From positions 27,154-91,153 of the forward strand of contig JADHWK010000002.1 in NCBI GenBank assembly GCA_016783505.1: a DNA stretch of 64,000 nucleotides, read 5' to 3'. Positions 24,598-34,393 of the stretch are shown here, in pieces. The notes under the pieces were generated by a model. That model saw only the letters and a list, made by a program, of their open reading frames with translations. It did not search any database and was not told the DNA's origin. The stretch comes from Candidatus Zhuqueibacterota bacterium (GTDB lineage Bacteria; BS750m-G25). How positions within the stretch are numbered: position 1 is the stretch's first letter; every line of letters starts with the position of its first letter. Made by a program: the position numbers and the translations under genes.

Positions 24598-24715
24598 CGT
24601 TCCAAAACTCTGTTTTGGAACGAAATTGTAAAGAAACTTTGTTTCGTTTTTCGGTTTAACTTGCGAAACATGGTTTCACATGCATGTCTGTTCCCAAACT
24701 GGAGTTTGGGAACAA
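24598..24715. repeat. Two short palindromes of the GTTCCAAA...TTTGGAAC type
   Basis: CGTTCCAAAAC-TCT-GTTTTGGAACG (24598-24622) and TGTTCCCAAACT-GG-AGTTTGGGAACA (24690-24715) are near-perfect inverted repeats about 70 bp apart, between prmC and rnr. They resemble REP-like extragenic palindromes of many bacterial genomes. They lack a T-run and so are not obvious terminators. Confidence 0.65.
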
Positions 24716-24743
24716 GAAGAAAATTCGGAAAGAACCAAGAAAA

Positions 24744-25634
24744 TTATCGAAGTCGCCCCACGATCACCCGGTCATGGCCGGTGTAATCTTGATAGACCCT
24801 TATCCCCCCGAATCTATCTTTCATCATCTCCCGAACCCGCGGGGCCTGGCCGATTCCGATCTCTAGAAACAGCCACCCCTCTGATTTTAGCAGGGAGGGA
24901 GACAGGTCTGCGATTCTTTTAAAAAACAAAAGCCCGTCCCCCCCGGCCACCAGCGCCCCCTTCGGTTCGTAGTCCCTAATTTCAGGGGATAAGGTTTTGT
25001 ACTCCCCCTCAGTAACATAGGGGGGATTGGAAACGATAAGATCAAATAGACCGGGAAGCCGGGAGATGTCCCTTTCATTAAAGATATTCCATCGCTTGAA
25101 ATGAACCTTAGCTACCGTGCCATTCAACCGGCTGTTCTTCCGGGCAAACCTAAGGGCTGTTCGGTAAATATCAACCGCAAGGACCTGAACCCGATCCAGG
25201 TTTTTGGCCAGCGAGATGGTGATGTTTCCGCAGCCGGAGCCAATGTCTAAGATGGAAAGGTTCCCATCGCCCTGAGCACAATGGAGACCCTGAGCATATT
25301 CAACGACCTTCTCCACCAGAATCTCGGTGTCCGGACGAGGGATCAACACTCCTTCACCCACCTTAAAAGGCAGCGAGAAGAATTCTGTTTCCCCTAAGAT
25401 ATACTGCAGGGGCCGATGGGCCAACCGCTGGCTAACCCCTTTGTTCAACTTGCGGATCTCTTTGGCTTTCAAAGTGCGATTGAAATTCAGGTAGAGATCG
25501 GCCCTCTTCATCTTAAGAACGTAGCCCATAAGCCTTTCGGCGTTTCCCCTGGGGTTGGGGATGCCCGCCCTTTCCAGCCTTTTGACAGTATCATTCAGGG
25601 CTCCCGAAAGCCTGATTAAGGGTTTTTTAGCCAT
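24744..25634 (-). CDS. prmC: PrmC, release-factor glutamine N5-methyltransferase
   Basis: This 296-residue protein has an N-terminal helical substrate-recognition domain, the SAM motif ILDIGSGCGNITISLAKN, and the catalytic NPPY motif in LIVSNPPYVTEGEY, which positions the glutamine side chain of the release-factor GGQ loop. The start is set at ATG 25634; an upstream TTG in frame has no ribosome site. It is 120 bp downstream of prfA, whose product is its substrate, the normal gene pairing. Confidence 0.92.
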   Translation of the reverse strand: MAKKPLIRLSGALNDTVKRLERAGIPNPRGNAERLMGYVLKMKRADLYLNFNRTLKAKEIRKLNKGVSQRLAHRPLQYILGETEFFSLPFKVGEGVLIPRPDTEILVEKVVEYAQGLHCAQGDGNLSILDIGSGCGNITISLAKNLDRVQVLAVDIYRTALRFARKNSRLNGTVAKVHFKRWNIFNERDISRLPGLFDLIVSNPPYVTEGEYKTLSPEIRDYEPKGALVAGGDGLLFFKRIADLSPSLLKSEGWLFLEIGIGQAPRVREMMKDRFGGIRVYQDYTGHDRVIVGRLR

Positions 25635-25754
25635 TCGGATATTAAGATAAAAGCGGATGCCATCACCCGCTTTTGTTACTAACAACTAAGCTTTGGCAAA
25701 ATGATCAAAATTTATAAATCATAAGCTCCAAATCCCAAATTACAAACAAATCGG

Positions 25755-26867
25755 TCAGGAGCCGGACTGATGGTTATTGGAATTTACGGCCCAGGCTGGA
25801 GAGAAAGCCTCTTTCATCCGATCTTCCTGATCAGCCAGTTGCAATTTTTCGATCAACTCGTCCAGTTCCCCGGCCAAAATTTCCTCCAACCGGTAGAGTG
25901 TCAGGTTAATCCGGTGGTCGGTCACCCTCCCCTGGGGAAAGTTGTAGGTACGGATCTTGGCACTCCGGTCTCCGCTGCCCACCTGAAGTCGGCGGCTCTC
26001 GGCAATTTTGGCTTCTTCCTCCCTTCTCTTCATATCGTAGAGCCGGGCTCGCAGAACCTTAAGGGCTTTCGCCTTGTTCTTATGCTGGGATTTCTCATCC
26101 TGACAGCTAACCACCAATCCACTGGGAAGGTGGGTGACCCGCACCGCCGAATCGGTAGTGTTTACGCTCTGGCCCCCGGGTCCGGTGGAACGAAAGACAT
26201 CAATGCGCAGCTCCTCGGGGTTAATCTTGATATCTATATCCTCGGCCTCGGGCAGCACCGCCACCGAAGCTGCTGAAGTGTGAATGCGACCACTGGATTC
26301 AGTCATTGGCACCCGCTGCACCCGGTGAACACCGCTCTCAAACTTAAGCTTCCTGAATACGTCTTCCCCCTTCACCGAAAAGATGATCTCCTTAAACCCC
26401 CCAATACCGGTGGGATTAGAGTTCAAAACCTCCGGTTTCCAGCCCTGGTTCTCCGCATATTTGGCGTACATTTTGTAAAGGTCACTGGCAAACAGGGCTG
26501 CTTCCCCTCCCCCAGTCCCCGCCCGGATCTCCATGATAATGTCCTTAGGATCATCGGGATGACTGGGGAGAAGTAACAACTTCATCTCTTTGATTATCCT
26601 TTCCTCCTCTACCTTCAACTCCTCCAATTCCATCAGGGCGATCTCCTTTAACTCCTGATCCCCCGAGTTCTTCACCAAGTCCTCATCTTCAGCCAAACTT
26701 TTTTTAACCTGCTGATACCGCTGGTACTTCTCCACGATTTTTTCCAGTCTATTCCGTTCCTTAGCCAGGGCCCTGAACTTAGGATAATCGTGAATCACCC
26801 CGGGGTCGCTAAGCTGCTCGCCCAGTTCATCATAACGTTTTTTGATCTGTTCTAATTTTTCTACCAT
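25755..26867 (-). CDS. prfA: Peptide chain release factor 1
   Basis: This 370-residue protein is slightly longer than E. coli RF1. The stop-codon-reading PxT motif is Pro187-Met-Thr189 ([15 protein letters not shown]), which marks RF1 (UAA/UAG) rather than RF2. The catalytic GGQ is at 231-233 in [11 protein letters not shown]. The N-terminal coiled coil is at 5-100. prfA-prmC is followed upstream by DUF1385, thyX, rpmE and rho, a gene neighbourhood conserved in several phyla. Confidence 0.95.
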   Translation of the reverse strand: MVEKLEQIKKRYDELGEQLSDPGVIHDYPKFRALAKERNRLEKIVEKYQRYQQVKKSLAEDEDLVKNSGDQELKEIALMELEELKVEEERIIKEMKLLLLPSHPDDPKDIIMEIRAGTGGGEAALFASDLYKMYAKYAENQGWKPEVLNSNPTGIGGFKEIIFSVKGEDVFRKLKFESGVHRVQRVPMTESSGRIHTSAASVAVLPEAEDIDIKINPEELRIDVFRSTGPGGQSVNTTDSAVRVTHLPSGLVVSCQDEKSQHKNKAKALKVLRARLYDMKRREEEAKIAESRRLQVGSGDRSAKIRTYNFPQGRVTDHRINLTLYRLEEILAGELDELIEKLQLADQEDRMKEAFSPAWAVNSNNHQSGS

Positions 26868-27181
26868 ATAAATCCTGTTTTTCTAAGCCGCAGTTCAGCC
26901 CTTCAAGACACTAAGATTAGAATTTAACCCCTTCGGAGCGACCGGCCAATTTCTGGGACATTCAGTTCGGTCAGGAGCCCGACTGATACGTCAAATTGTT
27001 GTCCCGAAAATTCGGGAAAGTTTCGGTATTTCGTCTATCGTCAATCGGTCTTCTGCCGACGGCACGCAACCGTTTGCCGTTTTCCCGAAACTTCGGGACA
27101 ACCGAAAGACGTTTCACGCAACCTAATAATCTTATTAAAGTCAATTCTTAGAAATTCCGAGATGTCTTGGTGGCTGAAATG
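26868..27181. other. Intergenic region with CCCGAA/TTCGGG palindromes
   Basis: No gene is seen. The region contains GTCCCGAA-AA-TTCGGGA at about 27001 and GTTTTCCCGAAACTTCGGGA near 27080, plus the string CGGTCAGGAGCCCGACTGAT at 26970. A one-base variant of that string recurs at 25752 and related text occurs in the fold-back repeats at 28.2 and 35.8 kb. Confidence 0.5.
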
Positions 27182-28120
27182 TTATTTTTCCAATACGGCA
27201 TTCAAGGCCGCCAGGGCCACTTCAAGCTGTTCCTCATCCGGCTCCAGGGTGGTGATCTTCTGCAACCAGAGCCCTGGCTGGCTTAGCAAGGCTACCAACC
27301 TGGATTTTCTCTTCTCCCCGGACAGCTTCAATATTTCATAAGAGATCCCCGCCACCAGCGGGATCAAGGGTAGGTGAACCAGAAACCTCACCCCCACGTT
27401 TGGATAATCCCCAGCTACGGAAACCACTACCGAATCGAATAAGGCAAAGAACAGAATGGCCAATACGGCCACGATGAGGATAAAGCTGGTTCCACAGCGG
27501 GGATGATGGGTCCCATACTTGGCTACGCTTTGGGGGGACAGATTTTCACCGGCTTCCAGGGCAAAGATGGACTTATGCTCGGCCCCGTGGTATTCGAAAA
27601 TGCGGCGGATCTCCTTCCAGCGGGAGATAAGGTAAAGATAGCCCAGAAAGAAAAGCATTCGAATAGCCCCTGCGATCAGATGAAAGACAAACTGGTTCTG
27701 GCCTACCTCCTTTAAGGCACGGGATAGCCAGTAGGGAATATACATAAAAATGATCAATCCCAAGGCAAAGGCAAAAACGGTCATCAGTCCCGTGCCCAGC
27801 TTCGCCCAGTCTTCTCCTGTCTTTTCCCCATGTTTCCGGTCCCTTTTTTCCCTCCCCTCTTCCATCGCTATCTCAGCCGACCAGTTCAAGGCCCTGATCC
27901 CGATGATCAAGGCCTCCACCAGTACCACCGCCCCCCGCACCAGGGGCCAGCCCCAAAAGCCTCCTTTCGCTGTAAGCGAAGAAAGTTCCTCTCTTTTCAG
28001 GGAAATCCCTCCCTGGTGGTTCCTGACTGCAATAGCCATTCTCTGGGGCGAACGCATCATCACCCCCTCGATCACTGCCTGGCCGCCGATATGTAAATCC
28101 CTATTCATGGGTTGGTTCAT
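27182..28120 (-). CDS. DUF1385 family integral membrane protein
   Basis: This 312-residue protein carries the family signature IGGQAVIEGVMMRSP near the N-terminus, several membrane helices (about 113-130, 155-172, 215-240, 250-272), and the motif EYHGAEHKSIFALEAGE followed by THHPRCGTSFILIV. DUF1385 is widespread and of unknown biochemical function. It is regularly found between rpmE/rho and prfA/prmC, as here, which supports orthology. The C-terminal helix is cytoplasmic. Confidence 0.9.
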   Translation of the reverse strand: MNQPMNRDLHIGGQAVIEGVMMRSPQRMAIAVRNHQGGISLKREELSSLTAKGGFWGWPLVRGAVVLVEALIIGIRALNWSAEIAMEEGREKRDRKHGEKTGEDWAKLGTGLMTVFAFALGLIIFMYIPYWLSRALKEVGQNQFVFHLIAGAIRMLFFLGYLYLISRWKEIRRIFEYHGAEHKSIFALEAGENLSPQSVAKYGTHHPRCGTSFILIVAVLAILFFALFDSVVVSVAGDYPNVGVRFLVHLPLIPLVAGISYEILKLSGEKRKSRLVALLSQPGLWLQKITTLEPDEEQLEVALAALNAVLEK

Positions 28121-28149
28121 GGGACTAACCTAGATTCATAAAATCGTGA

Positions 28150-28325
28150 TTGTTTAGCAATCCGAAGTTAAAAAGTAGCAGAGGGGTGGGGGAGCAGGGG
28201 AGAAAAAAACCCTATCTCCTTTTAGTCGGGCACCTGACCGATTCCCCCTTGCTCCCCTGCACCCCTGCTCTTCCATTCTGAGACTTTCCCTTTCGTTGTC
28301 AACTTCACATAGCTAAACTGATACG
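28150..28325 (-). repeat. Fold-back intergenic repeat, copy 1
   Basis: Copy 1 reads on the minus strand. It begins TCAGTTTAGCTATGTGAAGTT and includes CAGAATGGAAGAGCAGGGG, GGTCAGGTGCCCGACTAAAA and a polypyrimidine CTCCCCTGCTCCCCCACCCC. The purine arm and the pyrimidine arm are mutually complementary, so the element can fold back on itself. It fills the gap between thyX and DUF1385. A second copy lies at 35709-35945. Confidence 0.7.
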
Positions 28326-28340
28326 TTATATCTTTAGGGA

Positions 28341-29039
28341 CTATTTCCGGTGAACAACTCCGGGAACAAGCAGGTTTTTAATCTTTTTGCCGCAGTACTT
28401 AAGTTCCGGGCAGTAACCGATGTGCTCGCATTTGGGTTCTAAGAAGCGGGCGAAAAAGGGTGCCGCCTTTCTGACCTCCCGTTTGATCAGGGTGAACAAT
28501 TGGATAATTTCCCACTGGGCGTTCAGACACAACCTTTCCCCGCTGGCGTGAAAAAGTTCCCTTAGGTTCATACTCATGACCAAATTGGTTTTCAGGGCGT
28601 TGGGGAAGAGGTAGCGGGCATCCTCGGGGGGGATGCCATCCTGAACGAATTCTCGATAGGTATCGAAAAGCTGCCCCATTAATTTATCGAATTTTTCACG
28701 TTTCTCATAATCCCCCTTGACTTTGGGGGGAACAACATATTGGGGGCGACTATACTCCACAAACCGCTGGCTCTGTTGGCTGTAAGATGCGATCCGGTGG
28801 CGCACCAACTGATGGGAACAAACCCGGGAGATCCCTTCGATGGCGAAGGTGAAACACACGTGTTCGAAGATGGAGTGATGACCGGCTCGAAAGGTCTTTT
28901 TCACTAACGCCATCATCTTATCTTTATCATATTGACCCTCTGAAATGGCTATAGGCGTCGTCTCGGAATAGCAGGTGCGAGCGGCGGTAAACACTACCTT
29001 GAGCGGATCCTGCGTATATTGAACCAGCCTGACTCTCAA
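28341..29039 (-). CDS. thyX: ThyX, flavin-dependent thymidylate synthase
   Basis: This 232-residue protein has the ThyX signature RHR-x7-S at Arg80-His81-Arg82 ... Ser90 (LVRHRIASYSQQSQRF). FAD-binding residues are around TFRAGHHSIFEHVCFTF, and the C-terminal LNAQWEIIQLFTLIKREVRK segment is family-typical. It makes dTMP from dUMP using CH2-folate and NADPH, replacing ThyA. The start is TTG with GGGAG eight bases upstream; that ribosome site lies inside the 3' end of the HEPN gene, so the two are probably co-translated. Confidence 0.94.
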   Translation of the reverse strand: MRVRLVQYTQDPLKVVFTAARTCYSETTPIAISEGQYDKDKMMALVKKTFRAGHHSIFEHVCFTFAIEGISRVCSHQLVRHRIASYSQQSQRFVEYSRPQYVVPPKVKGDYEKREKFDKLMGQLFDTYREFVQDGIPPEDARYLFPNALKTNLVMSMNLRELFHASGERLCLNAQWEIIQLFTLIKREVRKAAPFFARFLEPKCEHIGYCPELKYCGKKIKNLLVPGVVHRK

Positions 29040-29041
29040 GC

Positions 29042-29458
29042 CTATACTCCCTTATCTTTGAAAATTCTCTCCACGAGACTAACAACAAAACCAGCACTCT
29101 GTAAAGCCTCCTTGGCATCATCTCTCTCGAAAAGGTTCACTGCTAACTCTTCTTCTGATCCGTAAAATGATATTTCCCTATCAATGGCTAATTGATCAGA
29201 AATGTCCGCCAATTTTCCAAGTGTATCAGAATCTATCTCATATTTAAGATTTGAATCCAATAGAATCTTTCCCAGGCGATGGGATTTTGGGTATTCAACC
29301 CCCAAAAATCTCAGCAGTCCTTTCAGGGCTAACTCTGAAGCCTCCTGGCATTTCCGCACTGTGCGATGGTAATGTTTCTTGGCTAGGGACTCCTTAGCCT
29401 CGTCGAAAATTATCTTTGCATCACCAAGATAGCCCCTAGCAATCTCGGTGTTTTTCAT
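29042..29458 (-). CDS. HEPN domain protein (partner of the nucleotidyltransferase)
   Basis: This 138-residue all-helical protein of the PF05168 HEPN family reads AKKHYHRTVRKCQEASELAL, then KGLLRFLGVEYPKSHRL and REISFYGSEEE. The R-x4-6-H ribonuclease motif of toxic HEPN proteins is not evident, suggesting a non-catalytic or partner-binding form. It overlaps the upstream nucleotidyltransferase by four bases (ATGA) and ends two bases before the thyX start codon. Pairs of this type form MNT/HEPN toxin-antitoxin-like modules. Confidence 0.78.
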   Translation of the reverse strand: MKNTEIARGYLGDAKIIFDEAKESLAKKHYHRTVRKCQEASELALKGLLRFLGVEYPKSHRLGKILLDSNLKYEIDSDTLGKLADISDQLAIDREISFYGSEEELAVNLFERDDAKEALQSAGFVVSLVERIFKDKGV

Positions 29459-29955
29459 AGGGTAAAAACCTCTCCGAGTTTAATATCTGGCTTCAGATTC
29501 CAATACCAACTTCCATCATCCAAATAGATCTTTTTAGACCCCAGCGCCTTCATCCTTTCTTTGATCTCCTCCAACTTTTTCCCAAAAGTCCCATCATCCA
29601 AGAGAATAATTCCATCATCAATCATATCCAGAAAAATGGGTTTAGTATCCCTTATCTCGTTCTTAGTAAATAACAGGGGTGAAATCTCAGGGTAATAACC
29701 GCTATTATAAAGCTCGATATAGGAATCCTTATCTCTCATTTCCTTTAATAAAGGAAAAATGATCTTAACCCTTTTGTACCGACTTTTAGGCAGAGCGTTC
29801 ATGACGACGCACACATCCACATCACTGGATGGGCTAAGCTGTCCTCGTGCTGCTGACCCATAGAGAACGACAGAGACAAGATTGTCCTTAAAATGTTTCT
29901 GTAACAGTTTAACAAAATCGGTCATTAACTGCATCAACAAGGGGTAAACTTTCAT
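29455..29955 (-). CDS. Minimal nucleotidyltransferase (MNT) of a HEPN/MNT pair
   Basis: This 166-residue protein has the polymerase-beta nucleotidyltransferase motif LYGSAARGQLSPSSDVDV near residue 33, giving G-S ... D-x-D metal ligands. A third acidic residue is expected around DSYIELYN. The C-terminal part after residue 95 is longer than in the smallest MntA antitoxins. ATG 29955 is chosen over an upstream in-frame start because AGGAATAGAG precedes it. Known MNT partners AMPylate their HEPN toxins; activity here is inferred. Confidence 0.78.
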   Translation of the reverse strand: MKVYPLLMQLMTDFVKLLQKHFKDNLVSVVLYGSAARGQLSPSSDVDVCVVMNALPKSRYKRVKIIFPLLKEMRDKDSYIELYNSGYYPEISPLLFTKNEIRDTKPIFLDMIDDGIILLDDGTFGKKLEEIKERMKALGSKKIYLDDGSWYWNLKPDIKLGEVFTL

Positions 29956-30089
29956 CTCTATTCCTGGGCATTTACAAAAAACGGAATGCCAAGGCATCCC
30001 GTTAATTCTTCTGACTTCCAATTTTTTTCAGAGAAAAGCTTTCCTTCGCATTTATCCCTTTCAATAAAAAATATGAAAATTTTCCGCTG

Positions 30090-30302
30090 CTATTGATCTT
30101 TGGCCTTTATTTTGTACCGACGGTAGTACTTCTCCACCCTTCCCGCCGTGTCCACCAGCTTCTGCTTGCCGGTGAAGAAGGGATGGCATTGGGAACAGAT
30201 TTCGATCCTTAAGTCGCCCACCGTGGTCCGGGTCTGAAAGGTGTTGCCGCAGGCGCATTTTACGGTGGCAATCTCATATTTGGGATGAATATCTTTTTTC
30301 AT
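30090..30302 (-). CDS. rpmE: 50S ribosomal protein L31 (zinc-binding type)
   Basis: This 70-residue protein begins [10 protein letters not shown] and carries the zinc-ligand cysteines in KCACGNTF and [14 protein letters not shown], the C+ form of L31. AGGAG lies just upstream of the ATG. It lies in the conserved rho-rpmE ... prfA neighbourhood, with a lipoprotein gene between it and rho. Confidence 0.95.
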   Translation of the reverse strand: MKKDIHPKYEIATVKCACGNTFQTRTTVGDLRIEICSQCHPFFTGKQKLVDTAGRVEKYYRRYKIKAKDQ

Positions 30303-30406
30303 TCCACTCCTATTCTTGTATCCAACCTAAATATAACAATTTTTTAAAGGAAATGCAACTGAAAATAAAATTTAAAAAGAGCTAATCTTTAGCGTCACTT
30401 TCTGGA

Positions 30407-31015
30407 TTATGGAAACTGTTTCCACTTAATATTTTCCTTTGGATTTAACCCATAATTGGTAATGACTAATGAATCCGTGTATTCCCAAATGCAAGTATCC
30501 CCCAAACTCTCCTCTACTACACCTTCCTCTATGGTCTTTATGACTTTGATAAAAGTAGAATCAACGGGTAATTTAATTGTTCTATTGAAGGATTTAATAT
30601 AGATGTCTAACGAGACTGTATTAATTGTATCAATCCCGGAAACAGAAGCTGCCCAATTCAAATAATCTGGTATGAAATATACGGGATTTAATTTAACCAA
30701 GGCTCCACCTGCTCCTGCCAAAGGAAAGAAAATATGTTTCATCCCAAAAACCATCTGCAAATCGTTATTTATTGGAAATTGAGGGCTACGCCAGTATTCA
30801 AGGGCTTTTGTATCATGGTTATAATCGTAATCGGTACCAGTATGTGGATCATCACCTATAGCACAATGACCTTCTAGCTCTCTAGCTGAAGAAAATATTA
30901 GCATTTCAATAAAGATATAATCTCCTTCTATTTCGTTTGACGAAGTAGTATTTTTCTCACAGGAGTATATAAGAAACATAATCAGTGCAAAAAAAAGGCA
31001 AATATTTCTTCTCAT
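30407..31015 (-). CDS. Putative lipoprotein of unknown function
   Basis: This 202-residue protein starts with a short lipoprotein signal (FLIYSC lipobox, Cys19) and a Ser/Thr-rich spacer. The rest is strand-rich with no recognised domain. Distinctive segments are HCAIGDDPHTGTDYDYNHDT and IKLPVDSTFIKVIKTIEEGV. Codon use is more AT-rich than rho and rpmE on either side, consistent with later insertion into that cluster. Function unknown. Confidence 0.6.
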   Translation of the reverse strand: MRRNICLFFALIMFLIYSCEKNTTSSNEIEGDYIFIEMLIFSSARELEGHCAIGDDPHTGTDYDYNHDTKALEYWRSPQFPINNDLQMVFGMKHIFFPLAGAGGALVKLNPVYFIPDYLNWAASVSGIDTINTVSLDIYIKSFNRTIKLPVDSTFIKVIKTIEEGVVEESLGDTCIWEYTDSLVITNYGLNPKENIKWKQFP

Positions 31016-31394
31016 TGGTTAATTCCTCAACTATTTGGCCTCCTCCTCAAAGACCTCAACTCCTACCAATGGTTTTGAATCGGGAAAAGGGGTTCATCTA
31101 ATTCATTAACTTCTGACAATCCCTGAAATAGGATCATTAGTTAAGCACAACAAGGACTAAAATTAAAGTCTATTAAAAATGGTTTGTTCCCTTTTTAACC
31201 TTTTTATGGTAAAACCATTTTAAAAAAAATCGAAGTAACAGTTCATCACGCCTGCCACAGGCAGGGAACTATACAGAAGCGACCAACAGTCATAATTAGC
31301 AATTAACAATCAGCAATCAGCTTTTAGCGTTAAACCTTATTTAAGTCTCTTATCTATCTTAGTGCCTTGATGGCTGAGCTGTTACAAATCGAAT
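31016..31394. other. Intergenic region, no gene; one long-loop hairpin
   Basis: AAAAATGGTTT and AAAACCATTTT (about 31176-31222) are complementary and could form a stem with a loop of about 25 nt. AACAATCAGCAATCAGC follows further on. Nothing protein-like is present. Confidence 0.45.
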
Positions 31395-32642
31395 TTATCT
31401 AGTCATCATCTTAAAAAATTCCCGGTTGGATTTGGTATCGGCCATCTTTTCCAGCACGAATTTCATCGCTTCCACTGAATTCATATCCGAGAGCAGGTTG
31501 CGGAGAATCCACATCCGGTTGAGTTCGTTTTTGCTCAGCAGCAATTCTTCTTTACGGGTCCCTGACCGGTTGATGTCCATGGCCGGGAAGATGCGACGGT
31601 CTGATAGCTTGCGATCCAGAACCATTTCCATATTTCCGGTGCCTTTAAACTCCTCGAAGATCACCTCGTCCATCCTGCTTCCGGTCTCGATCAGGGCGGT
31701 GGCAATGATAGTGAGACTGCCTTCCTCCTCGGTATTCCGGGCCGCTCCGAAAAAACCCTTGGGCTCATAAAGGGCATTAGCGTCTACCCCACCCGAGAGC
31801 ACCCGACCTGAAGGGGGAGTCACCGAATTGTGGGCCCGCGCCAGCCTGGTAATAGAATCCAAAAGGATCACCACATCTTTCCCGTACTCCACCATACGTT
31901 TTGACTTCCCCAGCACCATCTGGGATACCTGAACGTGTCGCTCGGGTTTCTCGTCAAAGGTGGAACTCACCACCTCAGCATCAACATTGCGGGCCATTTC
32001 GGTAACCTCCTCGGGCCGCTCGTCAATAAGAAGAACAATGGTATAAATTTCCGGATGATTGGCAACGATGGAATTGGCGATCTTCTGAAGCAGGATGGTC
32101 TTGCCCGCCTTGGGGGGCGAGACGATCAGCCCCCGCTGCCCCTTCCCGATAGGGGTAAAGATGTCCATAATCCTGGTGGAATGGTCGTTGGGATTCGATT
32201 CCAGCCGAATCTTTTCAGTGGGGTGAAGGGGGGTCAGATTGTCGAACAGGATCTTCTCCCGTACTTCCTCCGGGTTCTCAAAGTTGACAGCTTCTACCTT
32301 CAACAGGGCGAAGAAACGCTCTTCATCCTTGGGCGGCCTCATCTGACCGCTGACGATATTGCCCCGCCTCAGGCTGAATCGTTTGATCTGGGACGGGGAG
32401 ATGTAGATGTCGTCGGGCCCAGGCAAGTAGCTGGCATGCCTGGATCTTAAAAATCCGTAGCCCTCGGGTAGAATATCCAGCACCCCTTCGGCGTAGAACA
32501 ACCCGTTCTTTTCAGTCTGTTTCTGCAGAATCTTGAAGATAAGATCCTGCTTCCGCATGCCGCTGAAACCGGTGATCTCCAATTCCTTGGCCATGTCACC
32601 CAACTCGGAAATCCTCATGGCTTTTAATTCTGTTAAATCCAT
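31395..32642 (-). CDS. rho: Transcription termination factor Rho
   Basis: This 415-residue protein has an N-terminal Rho_N helix ([20 protein letters not shown]), the cold-shock RNA-binding domain (GYGFLRS, then [13 protein letters not shown]), and the RecA-type motor with Walker [13 protein letters not shown] and Walker [17 protein letters not shown]. The Q- and R-loop regions follow. There are no large N-terminal insertions of the kind seen in some Bacteroidota and Actinobacteria. AGGAG lies seven bases before the ATG. Confidence 0.96.
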   Translation of the reverse strand: MDLTELKAMRISELGDMAKELEITGFSGMRKQDLIFKILQKQTEKNGLFYAEGVLDILPEGYGFLRSRHASYLPGPDDIYISPSQIKRFSLRRGNIVSGQMRPPKDEERFFALLKVEAVNFENPEEVREKILFDNLTPLHPTEKIRLESNPNDHSTRIMDIFTPIGKGQRGLIVSPPKAGKTILLQKIANSIVANHPEIYTIVLLIDERPEEVTEMARNVDAEVVSSTFDEKPERHVQVSQMVLGKSKRMVEYGKDVVILLDSITRLARAHNSVTPPSGRVLSGGVDANALYEPKGFFGAARNTEEEGSLTIIATALIETGSRMDEVIFEEFKGTGNMEMVLDRKLSDRRIFPAMDINRSGTRKEELLLSKNELNRMWILRNLLSDMNSVEAMKFVLEKMADTKSNREFFKMMTR

Positions 32643-33112
32643 AAAACGCTCCTATTCCATATCAGTAGGTCATATTAAGAAGCTTGTAAATTGCCAAAAT
32701 TTCAAGAATTGCTGTAATTTAGTCTGATTTCTTAGAAGTGCTATGTTCGGTAATTCGATAGCGAGTTTAATAATCTGAACTGCAAACCGTTTAGTTCGCT
32801 TTTCAAGCTTTTTGCCTTTTATCTTTTAAATTTAGGCAATCTTTGCCCCGATGCTTCGGGGGAAATTTAGGCAATTCGACATGGTTTTGCCTGATTGTGG
32901 GATACTGACATAAGCGCCCTAAAAAGCGTTTAAGTCTTGACTTACAGGTATCAAACAAGGTTTCTCAGCAAGTAAGAAATGGCAAGATAAGGGAGGATGA
33001 AAATAGGTTTGATATAGGAAGAAGTGAGATTCAGATTAATTTCAGTTAAATTTAAAACATTTTTTTTATTTTGTCAAGCTTTTTCTTGGTCACCGGGACA
33101 ATAATACTGACA
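32643..33112. other. Intergenic region, no gene seen
   Basis: This 470-bp region has short direct repeats (AAATTTAGGCAAT at about 32826 and 32868) around a CCCCGATGC/TTCGGGG palindrome. No coding potential was recognised. It probably includes the rho promoter on the minus strand, but no clear -35/-10 pair was identified. Confidence 0.45.
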
Positions 33113-34309
33113 TTACAAATTACCTGAATTTATCCGTGCAATGATCGCATCTGTCATCTGTTTGGTGCTTGAAGCCCCCTGGCTCAAAACCCCGGGACCG
33201 CCGGGCAGTCTGAGCATATCATAACTTCGGACGTTACCCTCTTCTATAACAGCAGCAATTGAATTCCTTATTCTGTTGGCTCTCTCTACCTCACCTAAGT
33301 AGTCCAGCATCATACATGAACTTAAGATCATAGCAATTGGGTTAACGATTGAGGGCTTTAGATCGGCATACTTGGGGGCGGAGCCGTGGGTAGGCTCAAA
33401 GACAGCACAATCTTTCCCAATATTGCCACTGCAGGCAAATCCAAGCCCACCCACGAGCCCCGCAAATCCATCAGAGACAATATCGCCAAACATATTGCCC
33501 GCCACAATAACACCATAATCTTCAGGGTTCTTGGTAAGCCACATCATTTGGGCGTCAATGTTAGTAAACCAGAGCTGGATGTCTGGAAATCCGGGTGCAA
33601 TCTTCTCTGCCTCTTCCCCCATCATGCCCGATGTTTCCCGGATAACGTTTGGTTTTTCACAAATTGTCACCGATTTGTAACCGAATTTCTTAGCATATAT
33701 GAACGCCTCCTTGACTATACGATGGCAGGCGGGGCGGCTGAAGATTCGGCAGGAAATGGCCAAGTCTGCCCCCGGCACATCTTTAAACCTGGCCATTTTA
33801 GGATGAGTTTCCAGGGCCGAGCGCACCCCCGGCGGCGGATTGGTCCATTCTACCCCTGAATACAGCCCTTCTGTGTTTTGACGGAAGATAACCACATCCA
33901 CCCCGGGCTCTTCAAAACCATCCCCTCTGCGGCGGATAAAGTTCAACGGATTCCCCTTGAACGAACGGCAGGGACGGATACATATATCCAGATTAAAGTG
34001 CTGACGGAGTCCTACGATGGGACTGTAGTAAACATATCCTTTACCTTGAAGTTCCGGCGAGATTTCACCGGCGGCCTGGGCCTTCGGCTTGGAAGTAATG
34101 GCACCAAAAAGACCTATCCTATGCTCTTCGAGAAGGTCTAAGGTGCGCTGTGGTAATGCATTCCCCTCCTTGACCCAAAATTCCCATCCAATATCCTCCT
34201 CAATATAATTCGCCTTAAATCCAACGGCGTCCAGAACCCGAATGGCCTCTGGAAGGACAATCTTGCCAATACCATCACCGGGCATGATTACGATGCTCTT
34301 ATTACCCAT
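33113..34309 (-). CDS. Isocitrate/isopropylmalate dehydrogenase family enzyme
   Basis: This 398-residue NAD(P)-dependent beta-decarboxylating dehydrogenase has IMPGDGIGKIVLPEAIRVLD at the start and the substrate-binding arginines in SPIVGLRQHFNLDICIRPCR. The metal-binding aspartates lie in the VAGNMFGDIVSDGFAGLVGG region, and the cofactor loop is VFEPTHGSAPKYA. The length and loop fit an isocitrate dehydrogenase of the NAD-type group, but homoisocitrate or isopropylmalate activity cannot be excluded from sequence alone; no leu genes are nearby. Confidence 0.85.
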   Translation of the reverse strand: MGNKSIVIMPGDGIGKIVLPEAIRVLDAVGFKANYIEEDIGWEFWVKEGNALPQRTLDLLEEHRIGLFGAITSKPKAQAAGEISPELQGKGYVYYSPIVGLRQHFNLDICIRPCRSFKGNPLNFIRRRGDGFEEPGVDVVIFRQNTEGLYSGVEWTNPPPGVRSALETHPKMARFKDVPGADLAISCRIFSRPACHRIVKEAFIYAKKFGYKSVTICEKPNVIRETSGMMGEEAEKIAPGFPDIQLWFTNIDAQMMWLTKNPEDYGVIVAGNMFGDIVSDGFAGLVGGLGFACSGNIGKDCAVFEPTHGSAPKYADLKPSIVNPIAMILSSCMMLDYLGEVERANRIRNSIAAVIEEGNVRSYDMLRLPGGPGVLSQGASSTKQMTDAIIARINSGNL

Positions 34310-34393
34310 GAATTAACTCCCAAATTTTAAGCTATTAATCTTTTTAAGACCCCTAAATATTTTTCACTGACTTTTAGTACAATTTCAGTTATC

